Below are positions 26,249 through 34,649 of a stretch of DNA of 64,000 nucleotides, piece by piece. Position numbers and translations under genes: made by a program. The DNA lies in NCBI GenBank assembly GCA_905235735.1, contig CAJOMU010000003.1, positions 43,101 through 107,100 on the forward strand, written 5' to 3'. How positions within the stretch are numbered: the stretch's first letter is position 1; each line of letters begins with the position of its first letter. The stretch comes from an uncultured Synergistales bacterium (GTDB lineage Bacteria; Synergistota; Synergistia; Synergistales; Aminobacteriaceae). The notes beneath the pieces are model-generated. The model made no database searches and was not told the origin of the DNA. It saw nothing but the letters and a program-made list of their open reading frames with translations.

Positions 26249-27634
26249 GTGAATCAGAGTTTATTAGACTGGCTTAATCAGGATTCAAAACAGACACAAA
26301 AAGGTTTGCTTCTTGCGCCGATTAATGCGGCACAGAATGTACAGCATAATGATAACGAAGAAATGAAGCTGATTCACGAAATCAACGAGCCGGTTCGCGA
26401 TGAGCCTCACGAAACAGAACTTGAGGTTGAGATTCAGATTCCCGAACATGAACCTGAAGAACCTGAACCCGAATTAGATTCAGAACCAGAACATGAAGAT
26501 GAACCAGATGAAGCACATGAACCTGTTGAAGTTCCCAAACCTGAACATGAAGATGAATCACATGAACTTGAAACTTTAATCGGAATTCCTGAAGATGCAG
26601 AAAAGGATAACGTTGTAACTGAAGCAGAGGCAATCACGAAGGAACTTCAAAGCCTGAAGAATGAAGTTGATTCAATTCATGATAAGACACATGAATTAGA
26701 TTTAAACAAGGCATGGCATGAAGCAAGTTCGGGATTCGAGTTGAGCATGAAGGAACCTCCTCCTCAGATATGGACACCTCAAAATGAAAATGAATCCGAA
26801 GACGAAGACAGCGAAAATGATTCAGAAGACTATGAACATATAATCCTTCAGCAGAGTTCATCAATAACATTGCATGGGACGAATTTCACGCAGAGACTTC
26901 AGAATATTCTTCAGGGACGAAAGAATAAAGCCGCCGAACTCAGACGTAAAAGCTCAGAGAATAACAGGCATTCACACCCATACATCAGGAATGGATTCAT
27001 TATGTGCAGTGTAATTCTACTTGCACTTGGCCTCGCGTGGGCATCACTGATATATCTTCAGACGCGTACACCTGAGAGTTTCAGCAGAAGGGCATCAGAA
27101 CTTTACGAGAAGGGGAAATATGATGAGGCAATGAATCTCTATCAGGAAGCATATAACCGTTATCCGAACGTTCTGACATTCCTGACGGGTATAGCAAGGA
27201 GTGCAGAGAAGGCGGGACATTCACAGACGGCAAATATAGCGTGGAATGAATACAACAATGCACTGAGCAAGGACAAAAGCGAGGATGTAAAGCCCCAGAG
27301 TAAACCAGAACCATTAACGATAAAAGTAAATACAGGAGGCGTTAAGAAAGAATCAAAATCACAGAATGAGACAGTGAAACATACATTCGATGAATATCTG
27401 AACGAGGGCAACAGGTTATTCAACATAGGAATGTACAGCAGAGCATTGAGAAATTTCTTTTATGCTCTCGATATGCGCAGTGATGATATAAGGCCATATA
27501 TCGGTATTGCGGAATCATACAGAGCTAGGGGAATGTACTTTGATGCGAAGAGGATTCTTAATGAAGCAAGAGTAAAATTCGGAATCAATCCGTCAATTGA
27601 GGCGGCAAAAGAATTTTTGAAGAGGTGTAAATGA
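26249..27634 (+). CDS. Acidic-linker, single-pass membrane protein with TPR-like repeats
   Basis: About 461 residues, unrecognised. The GTG at 26249 lies 10 nt after GAGGTG; a GTG at 26240 in the same frame is too close to that site. Residues about 45-115 are a low-complexity Glu/Pro/His repeat (PEHE and EDEP units). A second acidic stretch comes near residue 185. One hydrophobic segment (about 249-270, FIMCSVILLALGLAWASLIYL) follows. The C-terminal half holds helical repeats of TPR type (ASELYEKGKYDEAMNLYQEA; GNRLFNIGMYSRALRNFFYA). This suggests a scaffold outside or at the membrane. The stop overlaps the next start (ATGA). Confidence 0.7.
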   Translation: MNQSLLDWLNQDSKQTQKGLLLAPINAAQNVQHNDNEEMKLIHEINEPVRDEPHETELEVEIQIPEHEPEEPEPELDSEPEHEDEPDEAHEPVEVPKPEHEDESHELETLIGIPEDAEKDNVVTEAEAITKELQSLKNEVDSIHDKTHELDLNKAWHEASSGFELSMKEPPPQIWTPQNENESEDEDSENDSEDYEHIILQQSSSITLHGTNFTQRLQNILQGRKNKAAELRRKSSENNRHSHPYIRNGFIMCSVILLALGLAWASLIYLQTRTPESFSRRASELYEKGKYDEAMNLYQEAYNRYPNVLTFLTGIARSAEKAGHSQTANIAWNEYNNALSKDKSEDVKPQSKPEPLTIKVNTGGVKKESKSQNETVKHTFDEYLNEGNRLFNIGMYSRALRNFFYALDMRSDDIRPYIGIAESYRARGMYFDAKRILNEARVKFGINPSIEAAKEFLKRCK

Positions 27635-28284
27635 CAATGGCAAATGAGAACGTAATCAAGGCAAATGAAATTGTAGGCAATGATATTGTGAAGGCATTGA
27701 AGCGCAGAGGCTTTGAGGCAGAATATGTAGCGACAAGTGAAGAAGCATTGAAACGTGTGCTTGAACTTGTACCTGAGAATGCAACTGTAGGTATTCCCGG
27801 AACAGTTACGGTTCGTGCAATCGGTGCACTCGATGCATTGAAGGCCAGAGGCAACACTGTATATCAGCATTGGGGGCCTATGACGAATGAAGAGCGAAGA
27901 GCCGCAAGATTTCAGGAGAACACTGCGGATGTATTCCTGACGAGTGCAAATGCAATCACCAGAGACGGACAGATAATCAATATTGACGGAACTGGCAATC
28001 GTGTTGCAGGTATGGCTTGGGGGAATGGACTTGTATTGTTCGTTGCGGGAATCAACAAGCTGGCATTCGATTTGAATGACGGAATCAAACGAGCAAAGTC
28101 AGCAACGATTCCGAATGCGATACGTCAGCATGTGGATACTGCATGTGTGAAAGCAGGACGTTGTGTGAACTGCTCATCAGCCGGAAATGAAGACAGTATG
28201 TGCAGAGCGATATTGATATTGGATCAGGCAGTGAAGGGCAGAAGGTATCACGTGATAATCGTGGGAGAACAGCTCGGTTACTAG
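27631..28284 (+). CDS. LUD (DUF162/LutC-like) domain protein
   Basis: A 217-residue LUD-domain protein. Visible features are VKALKRRGFEAEYV, the TVGIPGTVTVRAIGAL loop, a NIDGTGNRVAGMAWG segment and GINKLAF. Three cysteines occur in a cluster near residue 175 (ACVKAGRCVNC) with another in MCRA, a feature of a subgroup of these proteins. LUD proteins such as LutC take part in lactate oxidation complexes; lutA and lutB are not adjacent, so the role is uncertain. Start overlaps the upstream stop. Confidence 0.82.
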   Translation: MTMANENVIKANEIVGNDIVKALKRRGFEAEYVATSEEALKRVLELVPENATVGIPGTVTVRAIGALDALKARGNTVYQHWGPMTNEERRAARFQENTADVFLTSANAITRDGQIINIDGTGNRVAGMAWGNGLVLFVAGINKLAFDLNDGIKRAKSATIPNAIRQHVDTACVKAGRCVNCSSAGNEDSMCRAILILDQAVKGRRYHVIIVGEQLGY

Positions 28285-28366
28285 TCTGAAAAATTTTTGA
28301 TACAACCTCTTGTTGTGTGAAGAAAGCATAACAGGAGGCAATTTTATTTTAACGAGGTGCAGATTT

Positions 28367-29359
28367 ATGGAGAACAGAGATAAAGTAGTAGTGCTTCTTG
28401 CAGGAGGAAGAATAGTACAGAGGCATGAAGAACATGAACAGCCAGAACTTTCTGATGAGGAGCTTTATGCATTGCTTCCCGAAGAGGTACGTCCGCATGT
28501 GAACTTTCAGAAATGGAGTTTTCAGCCAGTCTCGAATTACACACTGAGAATGTGCGGTGATCTTCTCGAAATGGCGAGAGGATACATTCATGATGAAGGT
28601 GCAAGAGGAGTAGTGATTACGTGCAGTATTCCGGCATTGGCAGAACTTGCATACTTTGCAGATTTGATTTGGGATTTGAATCCTCCGTTGATATTCACGG
28701 GATCAATCTTCAATGCAGGAACTCAGAACAGTGAGACGGCAGTGAGATTAACGCAGTCAGTGAGAGCGGCATTGTCAGGAGCGTGCACGGGCAAAGGTGT
28801 ACTGATATGCATTCAGGATTCGATATATGCACCCGCAGACGTATTGCGAATCTCGAATTTCAATCGCGGAGGACTGTTAGCATTCCCCGAATCGCCTTTA
28901 GGGGTATTCTCTCAGCCTTCAGGAGGATATATCTCATTGAGATTCCCAAGACACAGAAAGGTTATGAAACCTACAATGCCGTTAGCGAGATGCATTCCTG
29001 TACTAATGGCTGCGCTCGGTGACGGTGATGTGATTCTTCGTTCACTTCTCGACAAACGTTTTGAGGAACTTGACGGTCTCATTGTGTCAGGACTTGGAGA
29101 CGGAGATGTACCAAGTTCATGGGTACCATTGCTGAGAAAATTATTGCGTTCGGATATTCCGATTGTCTTAACGTCGAGATACCCTGACGGATTTGTTCAG
29201 GCGACGGAAAATTACGAGGGAAGTGCAGCACAGCTTCTCGAAATGGGACTGATTAACGGAGGAATGCTTTCACCGTATCAGGCACGTATAAAACTCGCAG
29301 TAGGTCTCGCCTCTGGTCTGAAGGGTCATGAACTCGCAGATTATATCAACGGTAAGTAA
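28367..29359 (+). CDS. L-asparaginase-like protein lacking the catalytic threonine motifs
   Basis: 330 residues from the ATG at 28367, which has GAGGTG 7 nt upstream (a frame from 28310 is longer but lacks support). The overall architecture follows the asparaginase/glutaminase family: a beta-strand with AGGRIV at residues 10-15, GARGVVITCSIPALAELAYF near 80, LIFTGSIFNAGTQNSET near 115, and a C-terminal domain with IVSGLGDGDVP. In active enzymes the first motif is TGGTI and the second HGTDT. Here they read AGGRI and CSIPA, so the nucleophile and catalytic triad threonines are gone. A non-hydrolytic or altered function is likely. Confidence 0.7.
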   Translation: MENRDKVVVLLAGGRIVQRHEEHEQPELSDEELYALLPEEVRPHVNFQKWSFQPVSNYTLRMCGDLLEMARGYIHDEGARGVVITCSIPALAELAYFADLIWDLNPPLIFTGSIFNAGTQNSETAVRLTQSVRAALSGACTGKGVLICIQDSIYAPADVLRISNFNRGGLLAFPESPLGVFSQPSGGYISLRFPRHRKVMKPTMPLARCIPVLMAALGDGDVILRSLLDKRFEELDGLIVSGLGDGDVPSSWVPLLRKLLRSDIPIVLTSRYPDGFVQATENYEGSAAQLLEMGLINGGMLSPYQARIKLAVGLASGLKGHELADYINGK

Positions 29360-29361
29360 AG

Positions 29362-30687
29362 ATGTCAGGAATAGTAGCAATAGCAGGCCGTCCTAATGTC
29401 GGAAAGTCATCACTCTTCAATCGTCTCACAGAAACGAAGAATGCAATAGTAGATGATATGCCAGGAGTAACGAGAGACAGGTTATACGGAGAAGTGAATT
29501 ACGGAGGCAGAAGTTTTTATGTGATTGATACGGGCGGAATATATGGAGAGGATACAGCATTCAGTACAGGGATAAAGGCGCATGTTGATGAAGCAGTGAG
29601 GGAATGTGATGCAGTAATCTTCATGCTGGACGGCCATGACGGAGTAACAGGTTCAGATGAAGAGATTGCAGAATTCTTGCGGCGTGCGGGGAACAAACCC
29701 GTAATTGTTGCGGTGAATAAACTAGATGACGTTAAACATGATGACCTTGCGAATGATGCATACACTTTAGGCTTTGAGAATGTGATTCCGATAAGCGCAC
29801 TTCATAAACGCGGAATATATGAACTTCTTGATGCAGTACTTGAAGTTCTGCCTGAAGACATTCCCGATGAAGATGCAAATGAAGACGGCGAAATTAGAAT
29901 CGTGATTGCGGGTAAGCCCAACGTAGGGAAATCATCACTGCTAAACAAGATGATAGGTTCGGAACGTTCATTAGTGAGTCCTGTTGCTGGAACAACGAGA
30001 GACCCTGTAGACACGCGAACAGAAATTGACGGTCAGAGATTCAGAATCATAGACACGGCAGGACTACGAAGACGCGCAAAGTTTGACGGAGATTTAGAGT
30101 ACTATTCATTCGTGAGGACACTATCAGCGGTTGATCGTTCAGATGTTGCATTGCTTCTAATGGATGCAAGAGAGCCATGCACAGATCAGGATAAGAGGAT
30201 AGCCTCGCATGTAGTGCAGAAGGGTAAAGGAATAATAATAGTAATCAACAAATGGGATTTGATTCACGGTGAGAACAAAGCAGATGAACTCATGAAGAAG
30301 ATTCGGGATGATATGCCGTTCATCAATTATGCGCCTGTGATATTTGCGTCTGCGCTTAATGGTCGGGGACTGAAGAAGATAACAGATACAGTGAAGACCG
30401 TATACATGAATCGACAGAAGAGAATAGCGACTAACATTCTGAATCGATTGATGAGGGATGTGCTTGCATTTGACAGATTACCGTCTGACCGTAAAGGCCG
30501 GACATTGAAGGTATATTATTGTTCGCAGGCAGAGAGTGAACCTCCAACGTTTATATTCTTTGTGAATACTCCTGAGCTAGTGAGTACGGGCTTTGAGAAT
30601 CACGTGAAGAATAAGCTGCGAGAGCTTGAGGATTTCACGGGAACGCCGATACGTACATTTTGGCGAGGAAGGGAGAAGGGCAATTAA
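29362..30687 (+). CDS. der: Ribosome biogenesis GTPase Der (EngA)
   Basis: A 441-residue protein with two tandem G domains and a C-terminal KH-like domain. Walker A motifs are GRPNVGKSSLFN (first) and GKPNVGKSSLLN (second). The DTGG and DTAG switch motifs and two NKxD motifs (NKLD, NKWD) are present. Der is needed for 50S subunit maturation. It starts 2 bp after the asparaginase-like gene and its stop overlaps the next ATG. Confidence 0.95.
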   Translation: MSGIVAIAGRPNVGKSSLFNRLTETKNAIVDDMPGVTRDRLYGEVNYGGRSFYVIDTGGIYGEDTAFSTGIKAHVDEAVRECDAVIFMLDGHDGVTGSDEEIAEFLRRAGNKPVIVAVNKLDDVKHDDLANDAYTLGFENVIPISALHKRGIYELLDAVLEVLPEDIPDEDANEDGEIRIVIAGKPNVGKSSLLNKMIGSERSLVSPVAGTTRDPVDTRTEIDGQRFRIIDTAGLRRRAKFDGDLEYYSFVRTLSAVDRSDVALLLMDAREPCTDQDKRIASHVVQKGKGIIIVINKWDLIHGENKADELMKKIRDDMPFINYAPVIFASALNGRGLKKITDTVKTVYMNRQKRIATNILNRLMRDVLAFDRLPSDRKGRTLKVYYCSQAESEPPTFIFFVNTPELVSTGFENHVKNKLRELEDFTGTPIRTFWRGREKGN

Positions 30688-30893
30688 TGGAGAAGGAAAA
30701 AGAGAAACTGACACTTCGGGGGATAATCTTTGCAGGGATAAAGAAGTTTGCGGGAGAGATTATTGGAGTTGTACTGCTTGCTGTTTTTCTGTGGGCATTT
30801 CCTAGCTTTAGGTCATTGTTCACGAATCACACGTTCCCTACGAAAGATGAATCACAAGTTGAGATTCAGACAAAAACGGCAGGACGGCTTTAA
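30687..30893 (+). CDS. Small single-pass membrane protein
   Basis: A 68-residue protein whose ATG overlaps the der stop (TAATG), implying coupled translation. A charged start (MEKEKEKLTLRG) precedes a hydrophobic helix (EIIGVVLLAVFLWAFPSF) and a polar tail. No family recognised. Its tight coupling to der argues that it is real. Confidence 0.55.
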   Translation: MEKEKEKLTLRGIIFAGIKKFAGEIIGVVLLAVFLWAFPSFRSLFTNHTFPTKDESQVEIQTKTAGRL

Positions 30894-30979
30894 TGAAGAC
30901 AAAACTGTATGGACATACAGAAACAGTCCAGCTCCTGCACAGATACGGCGCAAAAGAGTAATTACAGGAGGGTGATGCA

Positions 30980-31867
30980 TTGAGACTTAAAGACTTTGAG
31001 CAGATACTCCCTGAATCACAACGCTGGGAGAATTTGACGCTCGCAAATGATTTCATGTTCGGAAGGATTATGCGCGACCCTGAACTCTGCACTGAGATGA
31101 TTCGCAGAATACTTCCTGATATGAATATTGGACATGTAGAATTCACACAGCCGCAGAAATCATCAAAGTATTCACTTGATACACGAGGAGTACGCTTCGA
31201 TGTTTATGCTGAATCAGACAACCGAAAGATATTCGACTGCGAAGTTCAGACAACGGACAAGAAAGACCTTCCCAGACGAACGAGAGCATATCATTCAATT
31301 CTGGGAATGGAAGCGTTAGAAAAGGAGAAGCAGCAGGAAACAGGAAAATATAACGATATGCCTGATGCATTTGTGATTTTCATCTGCATGTTCGATCCTT
31401 TTGATTACGGCAGGCATTATTATTCCTTCTGCAACATGAGCAGTGAAATTGACGGTCTGAAATTGAATGATGGAACTGCTACAATATTTCTCAACGCAAA
31501 AGGTCAGGCTGATGATATTAACGGTGAACTGAAAGCGTTTCTTGACTTTATGCTCGGCAAAACCAGCGATGACCCGTTTATTATGAGGCTTGAAGAACGA
31601 CTTGATATTGCGAAACTAAATGCGAAAGAGAGGCGGAATTACATGTTACAGAAATTGTATGAATGGGAAAGAGACAGCGAAACATTAACGAAAGGAATTG
31701 CTCAAGGAATTGAGATAGGACGTACTCAAGGAATTGAGATAGGACGTGCTCAAGGAATTGAGATAGGACGTGCAGATATGTTCAATTCAGTCATAGAGTT
31801 TATGAAACTGAATGGAATGAGCGAAGAGAAGATAAATAACCTCAGAGCTTCAATCATGGAATCATAA
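30980..31867 (+). CDS. Rpn/PD-(D/E)XK family nuclease (putative transposase)
   Basis: A 295-residue member of the Rpn/PDDEXK family of putative transposases. It has the typical opening (LTLANDFMFGRIM), a RGVRFDVYAESDN strand and the catalytic-like FDCEVQTTDKKDLPRRTRAYHS segment (D, then E-x-Q), followed by FVIFICMFDPF. E. coli RpnA is a DNA endonuclease that stimulates RecA-independent recombination. The start is a TTG after GGAGGG. Near the end, an 8-residue unit (AQGIEIGR) is repeated three times, encoded by an exact 24-bp tandem repeat; the final helix is IEFMKLNGMSEEKINNL. Confidence 0.85.
   Translation: MRLKDFEQILPESQRWENLTLANDFMFGRIMRDPELCTEMIRRILPDMNIGHVEFTQPQKSSKYSLDTRGVRFDVYAESDNRKIFDCEVQTTDKKDLPRRTRAYHSILGMEALEKEKQQETGKYNDMPDAFVIFICMFDPFDYGRHYYSFCNMSSEIDGLKLNDGTATIFLNAKGQADDINGELKAFLDFMLGKTSDDPFIMRLEERLDIAKLNAKERRNYMLQKLYEWERDSETLTKGIAQGIEIGRTQGIEIGRAQGIEIGRADMFNSVIEFMKLNGMSEEKINNLRASIMES
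31700..31771 (+). repeat. 24-bp tandem repeat, three copies, inside the Rpn gene
   Basis: Copies at 31700-31723, 31724-31747 and 31748-31771 differ only at the first base of the middle copy (Ala to Thr). Each encodes AQGIEIGR. The in-frame unit can expand or contract by slippage without breaking the gene. Confidence 0.9.
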
Positions 31868-31881
31868 CGGAGGAATATAAC

Positions 31882-32079
31882 ATGAATTTGAAGACGCGTT
31901 ATCTGCGGCAGACACTTCACGATTGGGAGATTCACAGTGAAGCATGCAGAGAGGGAATTGAGAAAGGATGTACAGAGACGTTAAATGCAGCCATAGAGTT
32001 TATGCGTTTGCATGGAATTAGCGAAGAGGATATAAACGAATTCAGAGATTCAATCATGAATTCAATCATGAAAATATAA
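31882..32079 (+). CDS. Short copy of an Rpn C-terminal tail
   Basis: A 65-residue frame with the same layout as the end of the upstream Rpn protein: RQTLHDWEIHSEACREGIEKG resembles its KLYEWERDSETLTKGI region, and IEFMRLHGISEEDINEFRDSI resembles its last helix. The catalytic domain is missing. The leader (AACGGAGGAATATAACATG) is nearly repeated before nfeD, so ribosome entry is possible. It could be the remnant of a second rpn gene after internal deletion or a small expressed protein. Confidence 0.5.
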   Translation: MNLKTRYLRQTLHDWEIHSEACREGIEKGCTETLNAAIEFMRLHGISEEDINEFRDSIMNSIMKI

Positions 32080-32093
32080 CGGAGGAATTAAAC

Positions 32094-33383
32094 ATGAAAA
32101 AATTTATTTTGCTGACGGCATTCATCTTATCCGTCGGCACATCTTCAGCATACGCACAAACCACTATAACCCTTGCTGAATTACACGGTACTGTAGGCGT
32201 TCAAATGGAAGAATTCGTGAAGGAAGTGATTCATGATTCAGAACTGAAGCATGATTCACTCATCATCTTTGAACTCGATACTCCCGGCGGTCTCGTTGAG
32301 GCCATGCGCGGAATCGTTCAGTCAATCCTTGCCTCGAAAGTTCCAGTTGCAGTATGGATACCTTCAGGAGGCAGAGCAGCAAGTGCAGGAGCATTCATAG
32401 TTCAGTCAGCACACATAGCGGCAATGTCTCCAGGAACGAATATAGGTGCAGCACATCCAGTTTCAGCATCAGGAGATGACATCAAAGACGATATGAGCAA
32501 GAAGGTAATGAATGACCTGAAAGCTCAAATGCGTTCAGTCGTTCAGCTTCGGGGAAGAAATGAATCGGTCGCAGAACAAATGATTGAGGAGAGCATATCA
32601 CTCACAGCAACAGAGGCATTGCGTCAGAGAGTGATAGACATAGTTACAGGAGATGTGAACTCACTGATAAAAGCAATATCGGGACGGCGAATCAAAATCG
32701 GTTCTGAAACTATCAGCATGAATTTTGATTCAGAGATCAGCGTTTCAAAAGTTCAGATGTCATTCAGTGAACGCATAATACAACTCGTATCCAGTCCTGA
32801 AATTGCATACCTGTTATTATCCGGCGGAATCATGGCCATATTCTTTGAGATAATCACTCCGGGAGGTTTCATGCTCGGCACTGCTGGAGGCATTATGCTT
32901 TTGCTCGGTGCAATCGGATTAAAGATGCTTCCGTTCAACTGGGCAGGACTAATCTTAATCGTCGCAGGCATAATCGTAATGGCAATTGATATTATCGCTG
33001 GCACAATGGGAATATTAACGCTGCTTGGCCTTCCTGTATTCTGTTTAGGCGGAATATTTTTATTCCGTGCGCCGGGCGGTGAATTGCTTCAAATCTCATT
33101 GTCATTCATCATCGGCATAGCATTAGCACTCGGAATATGCTTCGCTCTGGTCGCTTATCTGGTCATCAAGGGAATACGCCGGAAGGTCTCAACAGGTGAA
33201 CAGGGAATGAAGGGACTTGATGTTGAAGTGATTGAAGGCTTTGATGATTCAGAATACGGACAGGTCATGTGTCATGGAGAAATCTGGCGTGCGAAATCAG
33301 AAGGAAATTCATTCGTGAAAGGTCAGAAGGGAATCGTTAAGTCAGTCGATGGAATGACGCTCATAGTTACACCTAAGAATTGA
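32094..33383 (+). CDS. nfeD: NfeD-family membrane serine protease
   Basis: A 429-residue long-form NfeD. A signal peptide (about 1-22, ending SAYA) precedes a ClpP-like protease domain with LDTPGGLVEAMRGIV and the serine motif GRAASAGAFIVQSA. Four to five membrane helices (about 235-360) follow, and the C-terminal OB-fold NfeD domain starts near residue 370. Such proteins cleave or recruit stomatin/flotillin partners. No stomatin gene is next to it. It ends the plus-strand run before a strong terminator. Confidence 0.9.
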   Translation: MKKFILLTAFILSVGTSSAYAQTTITLAELHGTVGVQMEEFVKEVIHDSELKHDSLIIFELDTPGGLVEAMRGIVQSILASKVPVAVWIPSGGRAASAGAFIVQSAHIAAMSPGTNIGAAHPVSASGDDIKDDMSKKVMNDLKAQMRSVVQLRGRNESVAEQMIEESISLTATEALRQRVIDIVTGDVNSLIKAISGRRIKIGSETISMNFDSEISVSKVQMSFSERIIQLVSSPEIAYLLLSGGIMAIFFEIITPGGFMLGTAGGIMLLLGAIGLKMLPFNWAGLILIVAGIIVMAIDIIAGTMGILTLLGLPVFCLGGIFLFRAPGGELLQISLSFIIGIALALGICFALVAYLVIKGIRRKVSTGEQGMKGLDVEVIEGFDDSEYGQVMCHGEIWRAKSEGNSFVKGQKGIVKSVDGMTLIVTPKN

Positions 33384-33402
33384 CGAACTATGAATTGAAA
33401 AA

Positions 33403-33429
33403 CGCAGTGTCTTTGCGTGGGACACTGCG
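33403..33429 (+). terminator. Terminator after nfeD
   Basis: A perfect 9-bp stem (33403-33411 with 33421-33429) with a 9-nt loop lies 20 bp after the nfeD stop. It is followed by only a short T run (CATTTTAA). Confidence 0.65.
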
Positions 33430-33437
33430 CATTTTAA

Positions 33438-33606
33438 GGGGGAAGGATACTGGTTTCGATGACGCAAGACTTACGCAAACACGATTAATTACAAGGAAAA
33501 AATATCGGCCTGCGTCATATATGAATGTTGTAAAAAACTACTAATAACACGAAGGGTATTTTATCGCAACTTCACGAAAAAACCAAATTTATTTACGTGT
33601 TATCTC
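33438..33606 (+). other. Structured intergenic region with a tmRNA-5'-like start
   Basis: Between nfeD and the convergent pfkA. It begins GGGGG (33438-33442), followed by CTGGTTTCGAT (33450-33460), the arrangement seen at the 5' end of tmRNAs. It contains two long-range inverted repeats: 8 bp (33459-33466 with 33511-33518) and 8 bp (33544-33551 with 33596-33603). No 3' acceptor end, T-arm or tag frame ending in ALAA was found within the gap, so it is not called a tmRNA. It may be a fragment or an unrelated small RNA. Confidence 0.25.
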
Positions 33607-34599
33607 TTACTTTATTGCTGGAGCAGATGCTGAAATCGCTTCAAGTATTGCATACCTGTCCATCTGAAGATGTTTCGTCATCGCGAGTGCCTCTTCAATC
33701 GGTGTCTCAACAATTCCACCTTCACGTGTGCAGATTATGCTTCCTGTTCTGCCTTCAGCAAACGCCTTCACTGCATAATATCCCATTCTCGTGGCTGTCT
33801 CTCTGTCTCTTCCAGTCGGAGCACCGCCTCTCTGAATATGACCCAGAACCGTAACTCTTGGATCAAGGCCAATTGATTCATGAATTCGATTACCGATATC
33901 GAATGCACTTCCTGCACCTTCAGCGACAACAATCATGAAGTGAGTTGCACCTGATAAACGAGAGTTCTGAATTCTCGCAACAACATCTTCCTCGAAATTG
34001 AGTTCGTGTTCAGGCACAAGTACTGCCGTTGCACCTACAGCAATTCCGACATAGAGCGCGAGAAATCCTGCATGACGACCCATAACCTCAACGACTGAGC
34101 AGCGTTCATGAGACTGCATTGTATCGCGTAACTTGTCGATGCAATCAATCGCTGTGTTGCATGCTGAATCGAATCCTATCGTGTAGTTCGTACACCCAAT
34201 ATCATTATCGATTGTCGCGGGAATGCCCATTGTTGGAATTCCGAGCCTTGAGAGTTCGAGTGCACCTCTGAATGTTCCATCTCCGCCTATTGCGATTATT
34301 CCGTCAAGGCCGAGCATTCTGCATGTAGATACTGCCTTCTGTCTTCCTTCTTCAGTCATGAACTCCTGACTGCGTGCAGTGTAGAGAATAGTACCGCCAT
34401 GTCCGAGTATGTGCCTTACGCTTGATGAGTCAAGGATTATGAAGTCGCTGTTGATTAGTCCCTGCCAGCCTCTGCGGATTCCGATGCATTCAATGCCGTA
34501 GAATATTGCTGTTCTGGTTACGGCTCTTACTGCCGCGTTCATTCCTGGTGAATCTCCTCCGCTGGTGAGAACTCCTATGCGTTTTATCTTTTTGTCCAT
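33607..34599 (-). CDS. pfkA: ATP-dependent 6-phosphofructokinase
   Basis: A 330-residue PfkA phosphorylating fructose 6-phosphate, the committed step of glycolysis. Visible: GVLTSGGDSPGMNAAVRAV (ATP site), GGDGTFRGALEL, PATIDNDIGCT with the catalytic aspartate region, and VEVMGRHAGFLAL. A glycine in GGDG rather than GGDD favours ATP over pyrophosphate as donor. It is the last gene of a minus-strand set after ligA (50 bp gap). Confidence 0.94.
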   Translation of the reverse strand: MDKKIKRIGVLTSGGDSPGMNAAVRAVTRTAIFYGIECIGIRRGWQGLINSDFIILDSSSVRHILGHGGTILYTARSQEFMTEEGRQKAVSTCRMLGLDGIIAIGGDGTFRGALELSRLGIPTMGIPATIDNDIGCTNYTIGFDSACNTAIDCIDKLRDTMQSHERCSVVEVMGRHAGFLALYVGIAVGATAVLVPEHELNFEEDVVARIQNSRLSGATHFMIVVAEGAGSAFDIGNRIHESIGLDPRVTVLGHIQRGGAPTGRDRETATRMGYYAVKAFAEGRTGSIICTREGGIVETPIEEALAMTKHLQMDRYAILEAISASAPAIK

Positions 34600-34649
34600 G
34601 TGAGATTGATGCTCCCTTCTGAAAGTTTATGTATGATGTGGAATGAAGA

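Noticed and set aside
26382..26637. Low-complexity Ser/Gly or His/Leu/Val frames on the minus strand
   Set aside because: They are the complement of the Glu/Pro repeat of the TPR protein and have no other support.
31700..31771. Possible CRISPR-like array
   Set aside because: Three directly adjacent 24-bp copies without spacers, in frame inside a coding gene.
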